Shown here one piece after another: positions 43,632-56,040 of a stretch of 64,000 nucleotides of DNA; position 1 is the first letter of the stretch; every line of letters begins with the position of its first letter. The stretch comes from Trichostrongylus colubriformis (taxonomy: Eukaryota; Nematoda; Chromadorea; Rhabditida; Trichostrongylidae), in NCBI GenBank assembly GCA_963978905.1, contig OZ022257.1, positions 51,850,873-51,914,872 on the forward strand. Reading direction: 5' to 3'. The notes beneath the pieces were generated by a model. That model was not told where the DNA came from and made no database searches. It was given only the letters and a program-made list of their open reading frames with translations. The position numbers and the translations under genes were made by a program.

Positions 43632-44030
43632 GCCGACGTAGGATCAGTATTTTCCCAGATACTTTTACTTTGGGAGGTTACCGCCAATTCATCGGCCTCA
43701 TAGGAATGAGATCTTGGTTTACGGGTTGGTCCAGGACTGAGTGTATGCCATTAGGACTAAAAATTCGCGTTGCGGCGTGCGGTGTGCGGCACGATGGTGC
43801 GAACTATGCTCGCTGTATTAGAAGGGTCCTAAAGCGAACTGCAGTGAACTGCAAGCGACTCATTCTGGGCGTAATCTCTTCAGGACTAAGCTAATACCGG
43901 CCGCTATTCCGCACCATCGCCTCGCGCGCCAAATGCAGCCAATCGAATTTTCTGTCCTAACAGCACACACCTATCCAGGACTCGATCCCACAATCATGCT
44001 AGTAGAAGCGGCGCCGCTTGTCCCACTACA
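43632..44030 (-). mobile_element. SINE F copy interrupted by an hAT-like element
   Basis: 43632-43729 (TTCCCAGATACTTTTAC..) and 43982-44030 (CGATCCCACAATCATGCTAG, then GGCGCC) read as the middle and head of a family F copy on the minus strand. They are split by the 236 bp insertion at 43738-43973. Confidence 0.55.
43738..43973. mobile_element. hAT-like foldback, 236 bp, 8 bp target duplication
   Basis: Tips TGAGTGTATGCCATTAGGAC and the inverse of GTCCTAACAGCACACACCTA pair imperfectly. The element is flanked by TCCAGGAC at 43730-43737 and 43974-43981. The arms hold GCACGATGGTGCGAACTATG/CGCACCATCGCCTCGCGCG. No ORF, so it is non-autonomous. Confidence 0.8.
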
Positions 44031-44454
44031 CTTTTGATGATAAAAGTGATAAGACCGATAAAAGTTTACTATAATAAATTTTGTAGCGAGTCGAAAACTA
44101 TATCGAAGCTAATAGTACATTCCACATCGCTGTAAGAGTTCTACGTCCGCGTGAACTATTCCGATCGTGACGTAGATCCTCGTGTTAACAACTCGTTATT
44201 ACAACACCCCGGAAAGAGATGAGACCTGGCGGACTTCACGCTCTTGTCACAATGTTTGCCCACCTGTGCACCTGGTCCCTTCGTAGTAATCGAATTCTCG
44301 TCCTTTCACATTACATAACTTTGCAACCTGGAAATATTGCTTAAACATAATTATATTGCCGCATATGACAGTCAACGATATTTGTTATATGTAGGCGTTT
44401 TTATACAGATATCATTTTCTGGAGCTTTATCAAAGTTTTTTTTCTTTTCTCTTT

Positions 44455-44596
44455 TTTCATCAATTTGGAATTATTTTGAGATTACTGGTCCACATTTTGT
44501 AAATGCTTGCTTTCCAAACTGATAAATAAATTACAGTCTTTACGCCCAGTAATTTCTGCTCGCTTTTGCAATAATTCGAGTGTATTCTAATGTATC
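44455..44596 (+). repeat. Dispersed ~140 bp repeat, copy 2
   Basis: Diverged direct copy of 43053-43193, sharing CGCCCAGTAATTTCTGCTCG and TGCAATAATTCGAG, 1.4 kb downstream. Confidence 0.7.
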
Positions 44597-45035
44597 TCCT
44601 TTTAACTCTCTTCATTGGCATTTTTCTTTGCAATATTCGTTGATTCTAAAAAGTACAACCACAGGGCGATCAGTCCATTGTTTTAAATGGCAGTTTGTCA
44701 TTGGGATTACGAGCGTTGGTTATGAAGTATGAAGGATTGTCCCATAAATAAAAAAAGACAAAAAGAAGGGTTACGTACTATGGAAGCGAAGTAGAGTGGG
44801 GCGTTATAACGGTACTGTGCCGGTGACTGGGTTCACTCGGCAGTGGGGACTAAACTTCCCCATCTCTGATTCAGGCTTCCCAGAAGTGTTACTCAATTCA
44901 ATAAAGTGCTTGGCTGCAACATTCACTTTTATCCCCTCAATTCGCACGAAATAAAAAAAGGTCAAAGCGTTTGACGTGAATTCGCCTTTGTTTTTTGGGG
45001 AGCGCCACGCATTTTTTTGTAGCACGGAGGGTTAT

Positions 45036-45195
45036 AGGGCCAACCGACATACGAGGCAATGCTCTTATTTTCCCAAATGATTCTAGTACCAAGTTTAGTT
45101 CAGATGACAGCAAGGATGGAATGCTCTTTTGGTCCAAGCGGACATTTTTCTAGAACCACCGGCTCGTGCTTGTGAGAGCGGCGCCAGTTCACTGC
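45036..45195 (-). mobile_element. Divergent SINE family F copy
   Basis: On the minus strand it follows family F order: a GGCGCC head region, ATGGAATG-like 'CCATCC' block, TGATTCTAGTACCAAG (family: CTGGTACCA) and a CGACATACGAGGCAATGC block equivalent to TACATCGGCTGG. Strongly diverged. Confidence 0.45.
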
Positions 45196-48100
45196 ACACC
45201 TTTTCCTAGTCCTTTTATTCCTTTACTAGCATGGATGAGGGATTGTTAGGTCTTAGTCATCAGAAAATTAAGTTTTTCCAATATTTTCCTCCCTAAGTTT
45301 TTAGAGAATAGCCTACACAGGCCCACCTACACAATGAATAGTGAACCCATTTTGACGGATGCCAATCAGTTATGACAACTAACACTAACAAAAAGGAGGC
45401 CAAGCATTTTCGTGGGCGCGCGATACCTCTGAAGACAACGAAGGACCTTGGTAGCGAATTAGCCGATTTTCGTTGCGGTTTTCAGCAGCGCAAAAACCGT
45501 ACATTTGAGGGTATTCGGTCGTTTTCGTCAGACTGAAGTGACATCGTGGTAATATTTTGCCTACTCGACTAAATTTTTAATTTCCAGTATTTTGTCCCAC
45601 TTCTTTTTTATAGTGAGTCTCAATATTTTATCTGTATTAGCTCAGTCACCCCCCCCCCCCCCACCCTCCACCCATCTCCCGGTGTGCAAGGTAGCTCGTG
45701 GTGGTTGTGGGCATTCGCCGTGGCTCGAGCAACTCTTGCTAGCTGTGTTTTTGCTTGAGTCGATGAGTGCCTTTGAGTGAGCATAAATACGTGAAACCGC
45801 TCGTATCGTTCTCATCAAGTCATCGTCCTTATGGCGCTTGAAAAACTAGTGCTTGTAGTTTGCATGCGGAATCGATACTTATAATCAAGTGCACGTTTTA
45901 TCAGAGCTGGTAGTAGAGCGTAAGAGGTTCATGTAGGGTAATCTCTCGTTATGCCATACATTGGACAGGATAACTTGGTGCTGGAAAGCGGAGTAAAGTC
46001 ACTACAAGCAAATGGTGGGATTTTGGAAAGACGCTTTGGTCTACAGTCTCCGAAATTCATAAAGGTGTGTGTTGTGTATGATAATGCCGTGCGCTCGCAT
46101 GACCGCTACACATCCCAGAGCAACGTGACCCCGATCGACATTATGACGGCGGGATAACGCACACACCAGAGGTGAAGCAGATAGTTAGGGTCCCGTCTTA
46201 TACGTCTTTTTTGCCACTTCTTTCCATTATTTCGCATTGTAGCACTATTTAGACCTCTTCTTTCGCTTCCAGATGTTTCAAGTAATCACTTCTGCTGGTT
46301 TTATGACGATGAAGGTGTAGGAAAAGGAAGGAAGAGGATTTCGATATAAAAGAGCCGTTCTCTGGGCAGACAGTCTCAGCAAGGATCACAGAGTCAAACT
46401 CTGGGTGTTTTAATCCCAGGATCAGTTTCCAACGAAGACTTTTCAACAACTGTGGGACATAGGCTCCTCAAACCATCGGCTACTTTTTCGAAACAGAGCC
46501 ATGCCATGCAAATATTCGTCATAATGAAACCGCTTTATTTGGGTGACATTTCCAAACAAGAAGGTCTCGTTTTCAAGGACCTTGCTTTCACACAAAAACT
46601 TTCTGTCTAATTGTTCACCTGATCGAGTGGGGATGGTGAAATTGGGAAGAGTCCTTGAGAGCGGTAACATGAAACATCAACTCAGAAAAAAGCGGTTCCA
46701 GCATGACAAACCCGGTTAGCAGAGACGGACAAAAAAATTAAAAAAATTTAGAAGCAACGATATCTCACAACCACAAGAGAGGTGAGACACGGCTCCTCCT
46801 TGGAGTATTATCCCTGAAGAGATTGAATTTGCGTGCGAATAGGCTTGCGCTATCCTTCTCTTGCTCTTCTTGTACCACTTATTTGAGTGTTTTTGTACAG
46901 ATTCATATGATAGATCCGCGTGACTGTGATCGATACTTAGTGATGTGGAGTGCGTGAAAACACGTCCGCATCAAGGGTGGAACAAGAGTTCTATATTTTG
47001 GGTTTTTAGTCATTCAATTTTCCTCTACTTTTTGCTGGGGACGAGCAAAGGTAAAGCAGCAGCAGCAGGTGTGGCCATCACTGCATGCATAGTTTTGGTT
47101 AGAATCCCAGTTCAAACCTCATTGAGGTCAATGAGGTTCTGTGCTCCAGGGTCGGCTATATGATGCCAGATTCGTGCAGATGGTTAGAAGTTTTAGATGT
47201 TATGTCAGCTGATCTCGTAGTACGCGGTATAAGGCAGATCGCGTACAGATACTGCCGTAATCTCAAAGGGAGGACGCATGTGTAGCGTAACCCAAAAAAG
47301 ATGCGTATGCCGCTAGACGACCCATCATTCGTCATTCTCTTACTATGCGGCAATCAAACTCGTCGTTGAGATGGTTATATGAGCATGAGCTCATTAAACG
47401 AATGAGCTTTAAACAGCTGTAATCGTCGGCATCTTTGATCAGCAACGAGTCCGTTATTAGTTCAAATTAAAGCTGTCTATAACGTCTATAGCGGAAGTAC
47501 GTCGCTCGAATACGCTTTGCACTGTTCTACGTTTTTTTTCAACAGATTAATGAAACAAATTAATACTCAGTCAAGGAGTATTTATTTGTTAGTTTAGGTA
47601 CCGTGAGTGAGGCAAAAAATGAGTTTCCCGAGAACTTGAAGTTAATCGGGATCCTGCTAACGAATATGACATACATTCTCAGCGTGAGCATCATTTTGGC
47701 GCAATATCACGGAATTGGTGCGAAAACTCGTTTTCACCAAATAGCTGAAACTTGGCCAATGGGCTGATTTGGGCTGCTGATGACAAACATGGCATCCGTT
47801 CAAGACATAACGGACCGGGGCTGTTTTTGCTCTCTTCAAATCGCCCATCTTTTTTGGGTTATATGAAACCTCTTACTTAGTGGCAGTTCCATACGAAACT
47901 GGTAAGAAAAGTTGTTGCACCAGCTTGGTATTGCATCAAATCAGCGTTGACACTGATGCTGTTTTTTCGGAGTGATTTTTCTGTTCAAAAAAATCGAGTA
48001 AAGTTCTTCTCAAGATGCAATTTGTTTTCTGAAATCTCTCATTTGAAAAATATGGTGAAAATAACAGTTTTTGTATGATTCTTTGTAATGCGCCATGCAT

Positions 48101-48660
48101 TTGATTATTATCCAAAATCGTAGTAGTATTTTTATCTACATGTATTTGGCTCACATAATTTTCTGGCAGTTTATGTCTAGTTCGACTGCTTTGTTCTTTG
48201 ACCGCCAGGTTGGTCTTTACTATTTCGTCCTAACATAAGCAAAATGTGTCTTAGTTAGCGCTGATGAGTTTCCAGTCCATGGACAATCCAAGGTAAATGC
48301 ACTTCTTTGAACTGAGCCATTGCACTGCTCTCCAAGTTCCGGCCACCTATTGATACGACCTTCGCACATGCGTGATCCGAGCCAGTTTTTGCACATAATT
48401 CATCATGAAATCATCGCTTTCTCTCGGAATGAAACATGTCGGTCGGCCACGCCCCTCCCTAGTGATATACCGTTAAGTCAGAAGATTTCAGCCGGTCCAA
48501 ACTCATTGCTACAATCCTTTTTGGTACATGTTCTTCTATGGACTCAGACATTAGACAACATTGAGCTTATGGAAAATGGGTGTTACTTTACCATGAAAGT
48601 ACGAGAATTTTTGTTTTTTGTTCATTTTTATTTTCTTGAGTTGTCTATTCATTTATCAGT
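45196..48660. other. No gene recognised; 3.5 kb desert
   Basis: Contains a (C)14 run at 45649-45662 and short ORFs only. Around 47098-47112 a box B-like CAGTTCAAACC occurs without a convincing tRNA or SINE around it. Confidence 0.45.
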
Positions 48661-48874
48661 TGTTGCTATACTTATCGGGGAGGGCGGGGGGGGGGGCATT
48701 CTGCAAAACCTTGAACACCTCTGCATCATCATTGTGACACGTCAAACTTATTAAACTCGAGCATTGACATGCCTTTACATGATTTTACTTGTCACTGACA
48801 TGTTACCCCATTCAACACATAAGTAGTAGGGCATTATTATATGAAATGCCCCCCCCCTCATTAGAATAGCACCC
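48661..48874. repeat. Foldback repeat H with G-run arms
   Basis: TTGCTATACTTATC...GGGGGGGCAT at the left faces ATGCCCCCCCCCTCATTAGA and ATAGCACC at the right. The same arrangement occurs at 60274-60489. Confidence 0.55.
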
Positions 48875-49040
48875 TCATTTTGTCCTTGCGAAGTAGTTTC
48901 CTCAATCGATGCTTTATTCTCTTCAGGTTTTTATTCCAAAATACTCATGAGCCCTTATTTGGTCTTGCTTCATCAGTTTTTGATCCTTTGGACTTTACCT
49001 TTGCACTTTCACACAAGTCGCCCTTTATGGTACATATGTA

Positions 49041-49715
49041 TTAGGTAGTCTAAAAAGTCTTTTCGTATTTTTAAATACCGTTTTTCCCCTCAAAACTGCT
49101 TTCCATAAAATTTCTTCTGTACATATATATGTAGTACAAGTTCACACGCATCTATAGGTATTGTTGTCTTCCATCTCCCGGATAACCCTTTTCGGCAAAA
49201 TAAAAATACCAAAAGTCACTTCATTTTCAATTCCAATTTTTTTCTTTGAATGGCGTTAGACAGGGGAAGGAAAAGGTGATAATCCGATGGAGCAAGATCA
49301 GTGCTATAAGGCAGCAATTTTTATCCAAGCTCGAAAATTTTTTAAAAGAAAAAATTCAAAATTTTTTTACCACTGGTGAAAAAATGACTCGCCAAAAAAT
49401 TCTCGAGCTTGGATAAAAATTGCTGCCCCATCCACCTTATAGCCCTCATCTTGCTCCATCGGATTACCACCTTTTCCTTTCCCTGTCTAACGCCATTCAA
49501 AGAATTTTTTTTTATAATTTTTGTATTGAAAATGAGGTTGACTGTTGATATGTTTATTTTGCCGAAAAGGGTTATCCGGGAGATGGAAGACAATAATACC
49601 TATAGATGCGTGTGGACTTGTACTACATGTGTATGTACAGAAGAGGTTGCTGGAAAGCAGTTTGGAGGGAGAAAGCGGTGTTTGAAAATACGAAAAGACT
49701 TTTTAGACTACCCAA
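49041..49715. mobile_element. TA-flanked near-perfect hairpin element, 675 bp
   Basis: Tips TTAGGTAGTCTAAAAAGTCT and TTGGGTAGTCTAAAAAGTCT (inverted) sit between TA dinucleotides at 49039-49040 and 49716-49717. Pairing continues almost to the centre, where CCAAGCTCGAAAATTTTTT and its inverse close a short loop near 49370. The whole element is one long inverted repeat with no transposase. It is a mariner-type MITE. Confidence 0.88.
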
Positions 49716-50249
49716 TATTATTGATTGGTGGTGAAATCTTCGAAAAGTCCTAAAATTTCGCGGGTCCGTTTTTTGTAAACTAGATTGTCTTTAAGCTCCG
49801 AGAACGACGATTTGTTCCGTCATGGATCATTCTGAGACTAACGAATTTGACGAGAGACTTTTTCGAGATCACTTCTCTGAGCCCCTTCGGTCAAATGTTA
49901 TGACGTAAAGAAACTGAAGCTCTTCATTTTGAGGAGTTCTCGTAATTTTTCTTCAATCCCCAATCGTGAACCTTTGACAAAAACTTCCAAAAAAATTGTA
50001 GTTGCAAGGATACCGCGAGGGGTGAATTTGACAGATTGTGTAGCATGCAGGTAGCAATGCTCAGAGTGTGATAGTAGAGAAAAAATGCGAAAAAATGCGA
50101 AAAAACGAAGAAATAGGAACCAGTAAATCCTTATCTTCGCGCCCCTCTGCGTCACTAGTCAGGATTAGACTATAGACGGGCGGCGACGCCGAATCAGCCG
50201 CGTGCGAACGTCATCCCGCCCTAGCAGGCAACTCGGCCTGCTGATGGGC
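49716..50249. other. No gene recognised
   Basis: ORF 49898-50155 (minus) lacks motifs. No repeat recognised. Confidence 0.5.
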
Positions 50250-50257
50250 TGCATATT

Positions 50258-50488
50258 GGGGTGTATATCGTTAGGACAGAAACGTCGCGTGGCCGTGTTC
50301 GACACGCGACGGGATGGTGCGAGCTATGCGCGTCGTATCGGATGGGTCTTGAAGCGACGACAGTGCTCTACGCCTCATTCTATGCGTAATCTCTTCAGGA
50401 CCCAACTAATACGGCGGCATAGCTCGCACCATCCTATCGCGTGCCGAATACGGCCACGCGACGTTTCTGTCCTAACGATATACACCCC
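50258..50488. mobile_element. hAT-like foldback, 231 bp, 8 bp target duplication
   Basis: Tips GGGGTGTATATCGTTAGGAC and its inverse at 50469-50488 form arms that continue through GAAACGTCGCGTGGCCGT. TGCATATT is duplicated on both sides (50250-50257, 50489-50496). This is the best-preserved copy of the family at 17121 and 43738. Confidence 0.9.
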
Positions 50489-50496
50489 TGCATATT

Positions 50497-52171
50497 GACA
50501 CGCCGTTCTGTGGGATCGCAAAAAGACCCAAAAATGTACTTTTTCAATGCGAGTTTCGCTACACGCACCTATTCAAGTGGAAGAATTGTTTTCAGAGAAC
50601 ATGTATTCGCAGCTCTTTTTTTCTCTCCACCTCTCTCGATTTTCAGCGTAGATTTCTAGGAGTCATTTTGTGGCGATGTGTCGCAAGCACAGTTTATACT
50701 TAATCCAAACAATTATTGGTATGTTCACTCACAGAATAGTCCTGTCATTGTGACTGGAAACCGCATGCACGGCGTATACAGTATGATGAATGTCCTTCAG
50801 CTCTCCGTACAGTGACTTGTATTTACTCGTCTAAACATAAGTAAACTTGTATGCCTCACTTTCCAACACGATGCTCTGATTCCCTATTACCGCAGAGTTC
50901 ATACCCGCGTTATATACGTAGCAGGGCATTTTGATGGGCTTTTCACAGGAAATAGTCAGAAGTTGGGACGAACAATTTTGAACACCGAATTTAAAATATC
51001 AGTTTTACTCGGTTCCTAGGTTGCGCTTGCGTCGAGCATCACTAGAGGGTATGAGTAGGTAGGTGCGTGAGGTGAGAGAGGAACGGGGGGGGGGGGGTTA
51101 TATTTCTAGGTAAGCGGACAAAATGGTCTGTCGCACGATACCATGTCGAAATTCGTTGTTTCGAAGTTCCAAGCAAATTTTCTCCCTCGAATCCAATGTG
51201 CGTGCGATTGTAGCCCAACTTCAAAGAATTTAATGGTCTTCATAAATGCATTTTCCTTGAACAACCTCCCAAAACTGGTTTTGGCACGGGCTCAGTGAGA
51301 CGGAGACTCAGATCCCAATAACGAATCGTGCCTGAGTTTCAAAGGGTGTATGACGAACTCAAACGTGCAGTTTTCGCGTTCTTTTCCATTTAGAGCAATT
51401 TCCCTAAAGTTTTGTTGAATATGAGCCGCTTGGCTCGCGCTCTGTCACATCCATCATCGTTCGCAACACTCTTGGGGGGTGACGCCTGCACTTGGTCTAT
51501 TGTTAAATTTGAATACGCCACGGCATTTCTTCAGCATCGTCATGTCCGATGGTTGTTTTAGACCAAACTTCAACGGATCTTGCTTTGGAGCATTCCAGCG
51601 GATACTATGGGCCTCAAATGTTGTTTAGCAGGGTTACAGGTCACTCACTTTGTGACAAATGGAAGAAATGATTGTAAAGGCTCTTTTCACGTATTCTATT
51701 CCCTTTCTCTCTAACGTTAAATGGCCTTGAACGATGTTTTCACCCAAAAAGGTACGATAAATTTGTAATCTTCGGTGGTACCCGATCCAATCTTTGTTTC
51801 TGAAGAGAGCTGGCCCTTTTGTCTGTAAAGCTACGTCGCATGCATGAGTTGTTATGCCTTTTAACGTCATTTATGAGCTTTTGGAAGGAAAAAACATAAA
51901 ATGTTTCCACCCACAGGGTAATGCCTTTGTTCAGGGAGTTATGCAAAAAGCATCGGATACTCAAAGCGTCCTACAACGCTTTTAAAAATGTTTGGATGAA
52001 TGCCTGACTCCGCGAAATCCTTTTTTCTATTTCAAATCCTTTTTTTCATCGTTTTTGTTTATGAGTGGTTTTATGCAAGCATAACCTTGTTCACTTTGGC
52101 CCCCCCTATTGTCTAGGTTCATTTGTGATCTATATCCGCACGAATTTGCTCGTGTAATAGATAATAAATAA
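50497..52171. other. No gene recognised
   Basis: Run of 13 Gs at 51085-51097. Short ORFs only. Confidence 0.5.
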
Positions 52172-52478
52172 AGGGCGGAGGTGGTGTAGTGACAGATGGC
52201 GCGCAACCCACTCTCATGGTGCGGGGATCAAATCCCGCATGAACGCCCACCCAGGCCAACCAAGCCCTCCATCCCTCCGGGGTCCGTAAATTGGTACCAG
52301 ACTTGTCTGGGAGGATAAAAGCTTTGACTTGTACATCGGCTGGCCACCGCAAGTCATTGTATAGGCCACATCACATTCACCAGCCATCACGATTCTGAAT
52401 GGAACTAGAATGTGCGGCGCATCCCACAGAAGAGATTGATTAACGCCAAAAACTTTATCCTTTTACTAATAGATAAAT
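52172..52478 (+). mobile_element. SINE family F, near-full-length copy
   Basis: The head carries box A-like GGTGTAGTGACAGATGG (about 52181-52197) and box B-like GGATCAAATCC (52225-52235), at the spacing of a tRNA-type pol III promoter. The body has CCATCCCTCCGGGG, TTGGTACCAGAC and TACATCGGCTGGCC. The 3' end has GTGCGGCGCATCCCACAG and a TTTATCCTTTT tail. It matches 58958-59250 along its whole length. No ORF. Confidence 0.82.
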
Positions 52479-54403
52479 AAGAATAATTGTGGGTTATCGC
52501 GCCTTACTCTGCCAGAAGGCTGGTCATTATTACTTTCGTTTTTCTTTTCTGCCACCGATTTTCGTTTCTTTTAGTGTTGTTTAGGCACTGCCAGCAGTCA
52601 GCCGGTTTGTTATGATTTCGCGCGCCTCGTCATTCTGAGTAAGAGATTCGATTCGGAGCAGTGCATCGTAAAGTAGATTTCAGTCATCAAAGGCGGACCC
52701 CATGTCCAGAGCCCCGGAACTTTGTTATTTTTTGCGGAAGCCTCAAAATAGCAAAACAAAAGTCTCGTTTTCCGTATGGAATTTGTGAGCCACTTCAATA
52801 ACTTCAGTGATGCGCTTGCAATAGCTACTAGGGCACTGTTTGGTCGGCTTCTTCTCAATTTTTTACTTTATTGTTAATTATTAATATATTTTCAGTATTA
52901 GTATTTTTACTAGTATGATTTTTTAGCTTATTAGTACTTTGTTAGTATATTACCATTTTCATACTGTAAGAGTTCCCATTAATTCATTTTTTTTTCGAAA
53001 TTGAATTGAAGATTTTTTTGCTATAGCAGTGGACAACCCCTTTTAACTATTCCTGAACTGGAGGAGTTCTCATTAAGTGCTTTTTTTGAAACTGAAATTT
53101 TGTGACAACAGTGGATAAATCCGTGGTCTGCGATGCTCAAGATTATATTAAGCGAATGGCTTACACTCTGGAATTTCGAGAATGGTGGGGAGGGATTATA
53201 TCAATGGTTGTAAGATTGTTTAATGATTTACCGTTTTCCGTTACTATATGACGACAAAATCAAAGGCATGGTGCATTCAAAGTTTGATCAACAATACGAA
53301 ATTTCATTTTCTATTCATTCTCACATAACTTAATTCCCCAACAACTCTATGTACTGAATTTCTTTCCAAAACCTCGAAAATTTTAGAGTTTTTTCAGAAA
53401 AAAGTCAATTTATGGAAGCCTTGGTGCACTTTATAGTCGATGATTCACATGAAAATATTTACCTTGTTCCCAGTTCTCTCGAAGATTCAAGGGATTTCTT
53501 CCCTGAATTTGATCTTGCTTCTTATGCTTGGCAAGAGCAAGGCTAATGTGAATAATGCTTTGCCCACAGTGCGGTCGGTCGAGTTGGAATTGGTGTTGAG
53601 TTAACCGCGCGGACTTCCAGTTCAGTCCACGTCCACGATGGCATCCACGCAAATGTGAATGAGCAGTGAATCGAAAGAATAATGCCGATTTTAAAGTGGG
53701 CTTTCACTTTCGCATTCCAATCTCCTCTTAGTCTCTCTCGAAATAGTTTACGAAAATTGTTGCAGTAGAAATTGCAAGCACCTGTGGGCGCGACCAGCAG
53801 AAATCGATTTTCAAAGCGATTTTTAGCCTTTTATTTCGAAATTCTGCAACAAACCGAGTGACCTTGGAAGATAAAAGGATTGGTTGCACTGAACTAGATC
53901 CGTTTTATCGTGTGAGCGATATCTGCGCTCTTGCCATGGTCCCCACACTCATTCAAAGTGTAACGGATAATTATAGGGTTATATGCATTTCATGAAGTGA
54001 CTATTGTGTCTGAAAGCTCCAAATAAAGCCGCGAAATTTTCGAAAAAGGGTGCAATTTATGTTACTAGAAGAAGGGGAGTAAGAGAACAACGCCACTGTA
54101 CAACATTGTGAGCGGTACACCACCGCCATATCGCAGCTACAGTAACTTTCATAAGTGAAGTTGTAATAGTGCCTTGTTTACACAATTCCAAAAATACAGT
54201 CTGATGTGTCCAGGTCCAGTACTTCAACCAACTGTTGACCTTCAAAAGTCACTGAAAAACACAAACGATTAGTTACTACATGGTTAGTTACTATTAGTTA
54301 CTACAGTTACTACATTAGTAATAAATCAAAAAAAAATTAAAAATATCAACAAACAATTAGCTTAAACCTGCTCAATTCTGAAAGGGAAATCATAAATAAG
54401 TGA
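52479..54403. other. No gene recognised
   Basis: Includes an imperfect duplication near 52975-53110 (TTTTTTCGAAATTGAA and GGACAACCCC blocks). No gene supported. Confidence 0.45.
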
Positions 54404-54406
54404 ATG

Positions 54407-54437
<31 letters not shown>
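54404..54437. repeat. (AAAT)n microsatellite
   Basis: About eight AAAT units. Confidence 0.9.
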
Positions 54438-54439
<2 letters not shown>

Positions 54440-55739
54440 CTGTATTGCGTAACTTTCTATGGTATTCTTCCCAGAATCGTACTAAAGTACCAGCTACATT
54501 TCAACGTGAACTTTTCAGTGACATGCAAATTAGAATCATCAATTCCATTTATAGAGTGAATATTCAGTAGCCGTCCGGGCGGCGGGCGGGGTGACACGGT
54601 CGTTCCCGGGCCGAACGGATTCACTCGTAATCGAGACTAGTTATGTAGTCGTAGATAGTAATGGCTGTGCTGAAATTAATACGATTCATGGTAGTCGCCG
54701 ATAATTCGCTCAGCCTGACCTCGTCCTTTGGCCAATGAATTAGGGCACTTTGAAATAGCTGTTTTCGATATTCGAGTTGTACAACGAAGTTCCTTTGTCT
54801 GACCAGAGAATTGGGGAAACGCCTGAATCTTCGGTTTTGTGTCATCCTCGGGCATCACTATAATTTCGCTATTTTCTATTATGATATCAAGTTACTATCC
54901 TCTTATGTGCATTTGATGATTGCTATGTCGATTTTGGATATTATTTTGAAATCGGAATTGAGATGTAAAAGTAACTATTTTTCCGGTCCACACACTATCC
55001 GATACCAGGTTGAGGTTCAGGTAAGTAGGCAAGTTCATGACAATAACGTCATCAAAGATTCCATCTCGATCTGCAGTGATGCTTTTTCATTACATAATAG
55101 TAATAATTTCAATTTTGTGAGCTTTGAATTTTGTAGGCTTTGCAGTAAATTTTTTGATACGGGCGGTGTGGTGGGAAAGTGGCTCGGCTGCCACTAGCAT
55201 GGTTCAGGTGGTGGGGGGGGGGGGGGGGGCTCAGGCTCTTTTAGGAGGATAAAAGCACCAATAGGTGCTCCTTTGTGGTTGGTGGTCGAGTAGTTAATTG
55301 TGTAAGCTCGCGCTTAAATGCTACCTCGATTCTGTATGAAGGTACTATACATGGCTCAATCCATATGATGGTTATTAGCGCCGGACTTCTTGATTAATTC
55401 TTATTGTGGAGTTCCTCTCACTGGTTGAAAACTCCGAGAAAATTCCCATTGAAGAATCGCAGTTCTCGCACTCTTGAACAAGTGGGCATGGTCAAAACTT
55501 GTTTCACGTTGAACATGTTTGGACAGATGACCAATGTAGCAGACGTTCTCAGAAACATTCTCCGACTCTTATACCTAGTGCAAAAGTAGCCTGTGGCGAA
55601 TGTTCGCTGTATAAAGACGGGAACTGAATTTTGGTTTTTTTCCAAAATTTTCCGAGAATGAACCTTATTAGTTTTCTATAGCATATCCATTATATGATAT
55701 AGACGAACCAATGAAATAAACAAAACAAAGAGTTTACCG
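54438..55739. other. No firm gene; (G)17 run
   Basis: A + frame at 54811-55020 ends in an excellent donor (CAG|GTAAGT) and encodes HTIRYQVEVQ before it, but has no supported acceptor or partner exon. (G)17 at 55213-55229. Confidence 0.35.
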
Positions 55740-55830
55740 AGTTATGGGCAAAATCTTCGGTTTCGGACGGGACACGAACCCGCAATCCATTCTTTTTGGG
55801 CATTGTGCTAATCCATTACACTACCAGACA
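55740..55830 (-). mobile_element. SINE-like repeat, family G, minus copy
   Basis: On the minus strand: box A-like TAGTGTAATGG, box B GGGTTCGTGTCCC, then GAAACCGAAGATTTTGCCC and ATAACTCGG. The tail matches 15003-15125 and 55893-56040. It could be taken for a tRNA, but acceptor-stem pairing is not convincing. Confidence 0.55.
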
Positions 55831-55892
55831 CTTTTCATTACTTCATGCTGATAAGCTATGGTGAAACCATTCAGAAGACGGGTTAAGGTGAA

Positions 55893-56040
55893 ATGGGTGT
55901 CGGGAGTGTAATGTAACAGCATATATGCCTGGAAAGCATGGAGAACAGGTTCGAGTCTCGTCAGAGACCGAAGCTTTTGCCCATAACTCAACATACTTGT
56001 AACAACTTTCGCATCTAGGGCTGCGGCGAAAATCTGCAAC
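55893..56040 (+). mobile_element. SINE-like repeat, family G, plus copy
   Basis: Box A-like GAGTGTAATGTAACAG, box B CAGGTTCGAGTCTC, then GAGACCGAAGCTTTTGCCC and ATAACTCAACATACT. Head-to-head arrangement with the minus copy at 55740-55830. Confidence 0.55.

Noticed and set aside
46370..46425. tRNA-like stretch
   Set aside because: Only a loose box B resemblance; no cloverleaf.
54811..55197. 128-codon + ORF with a perfect GTAAGT donor
   Set aside because: No acceptor, no partner exon and no recognisable protein; a lone donor consensus is common by chance.
55740..55830. tRNA gene on the minus strand
   Set aside because: Box A- and B-like words are present, but I cannot pair the acceptor stem, and the 3' flank is shared with two other repeat copies, which points to a SINE.
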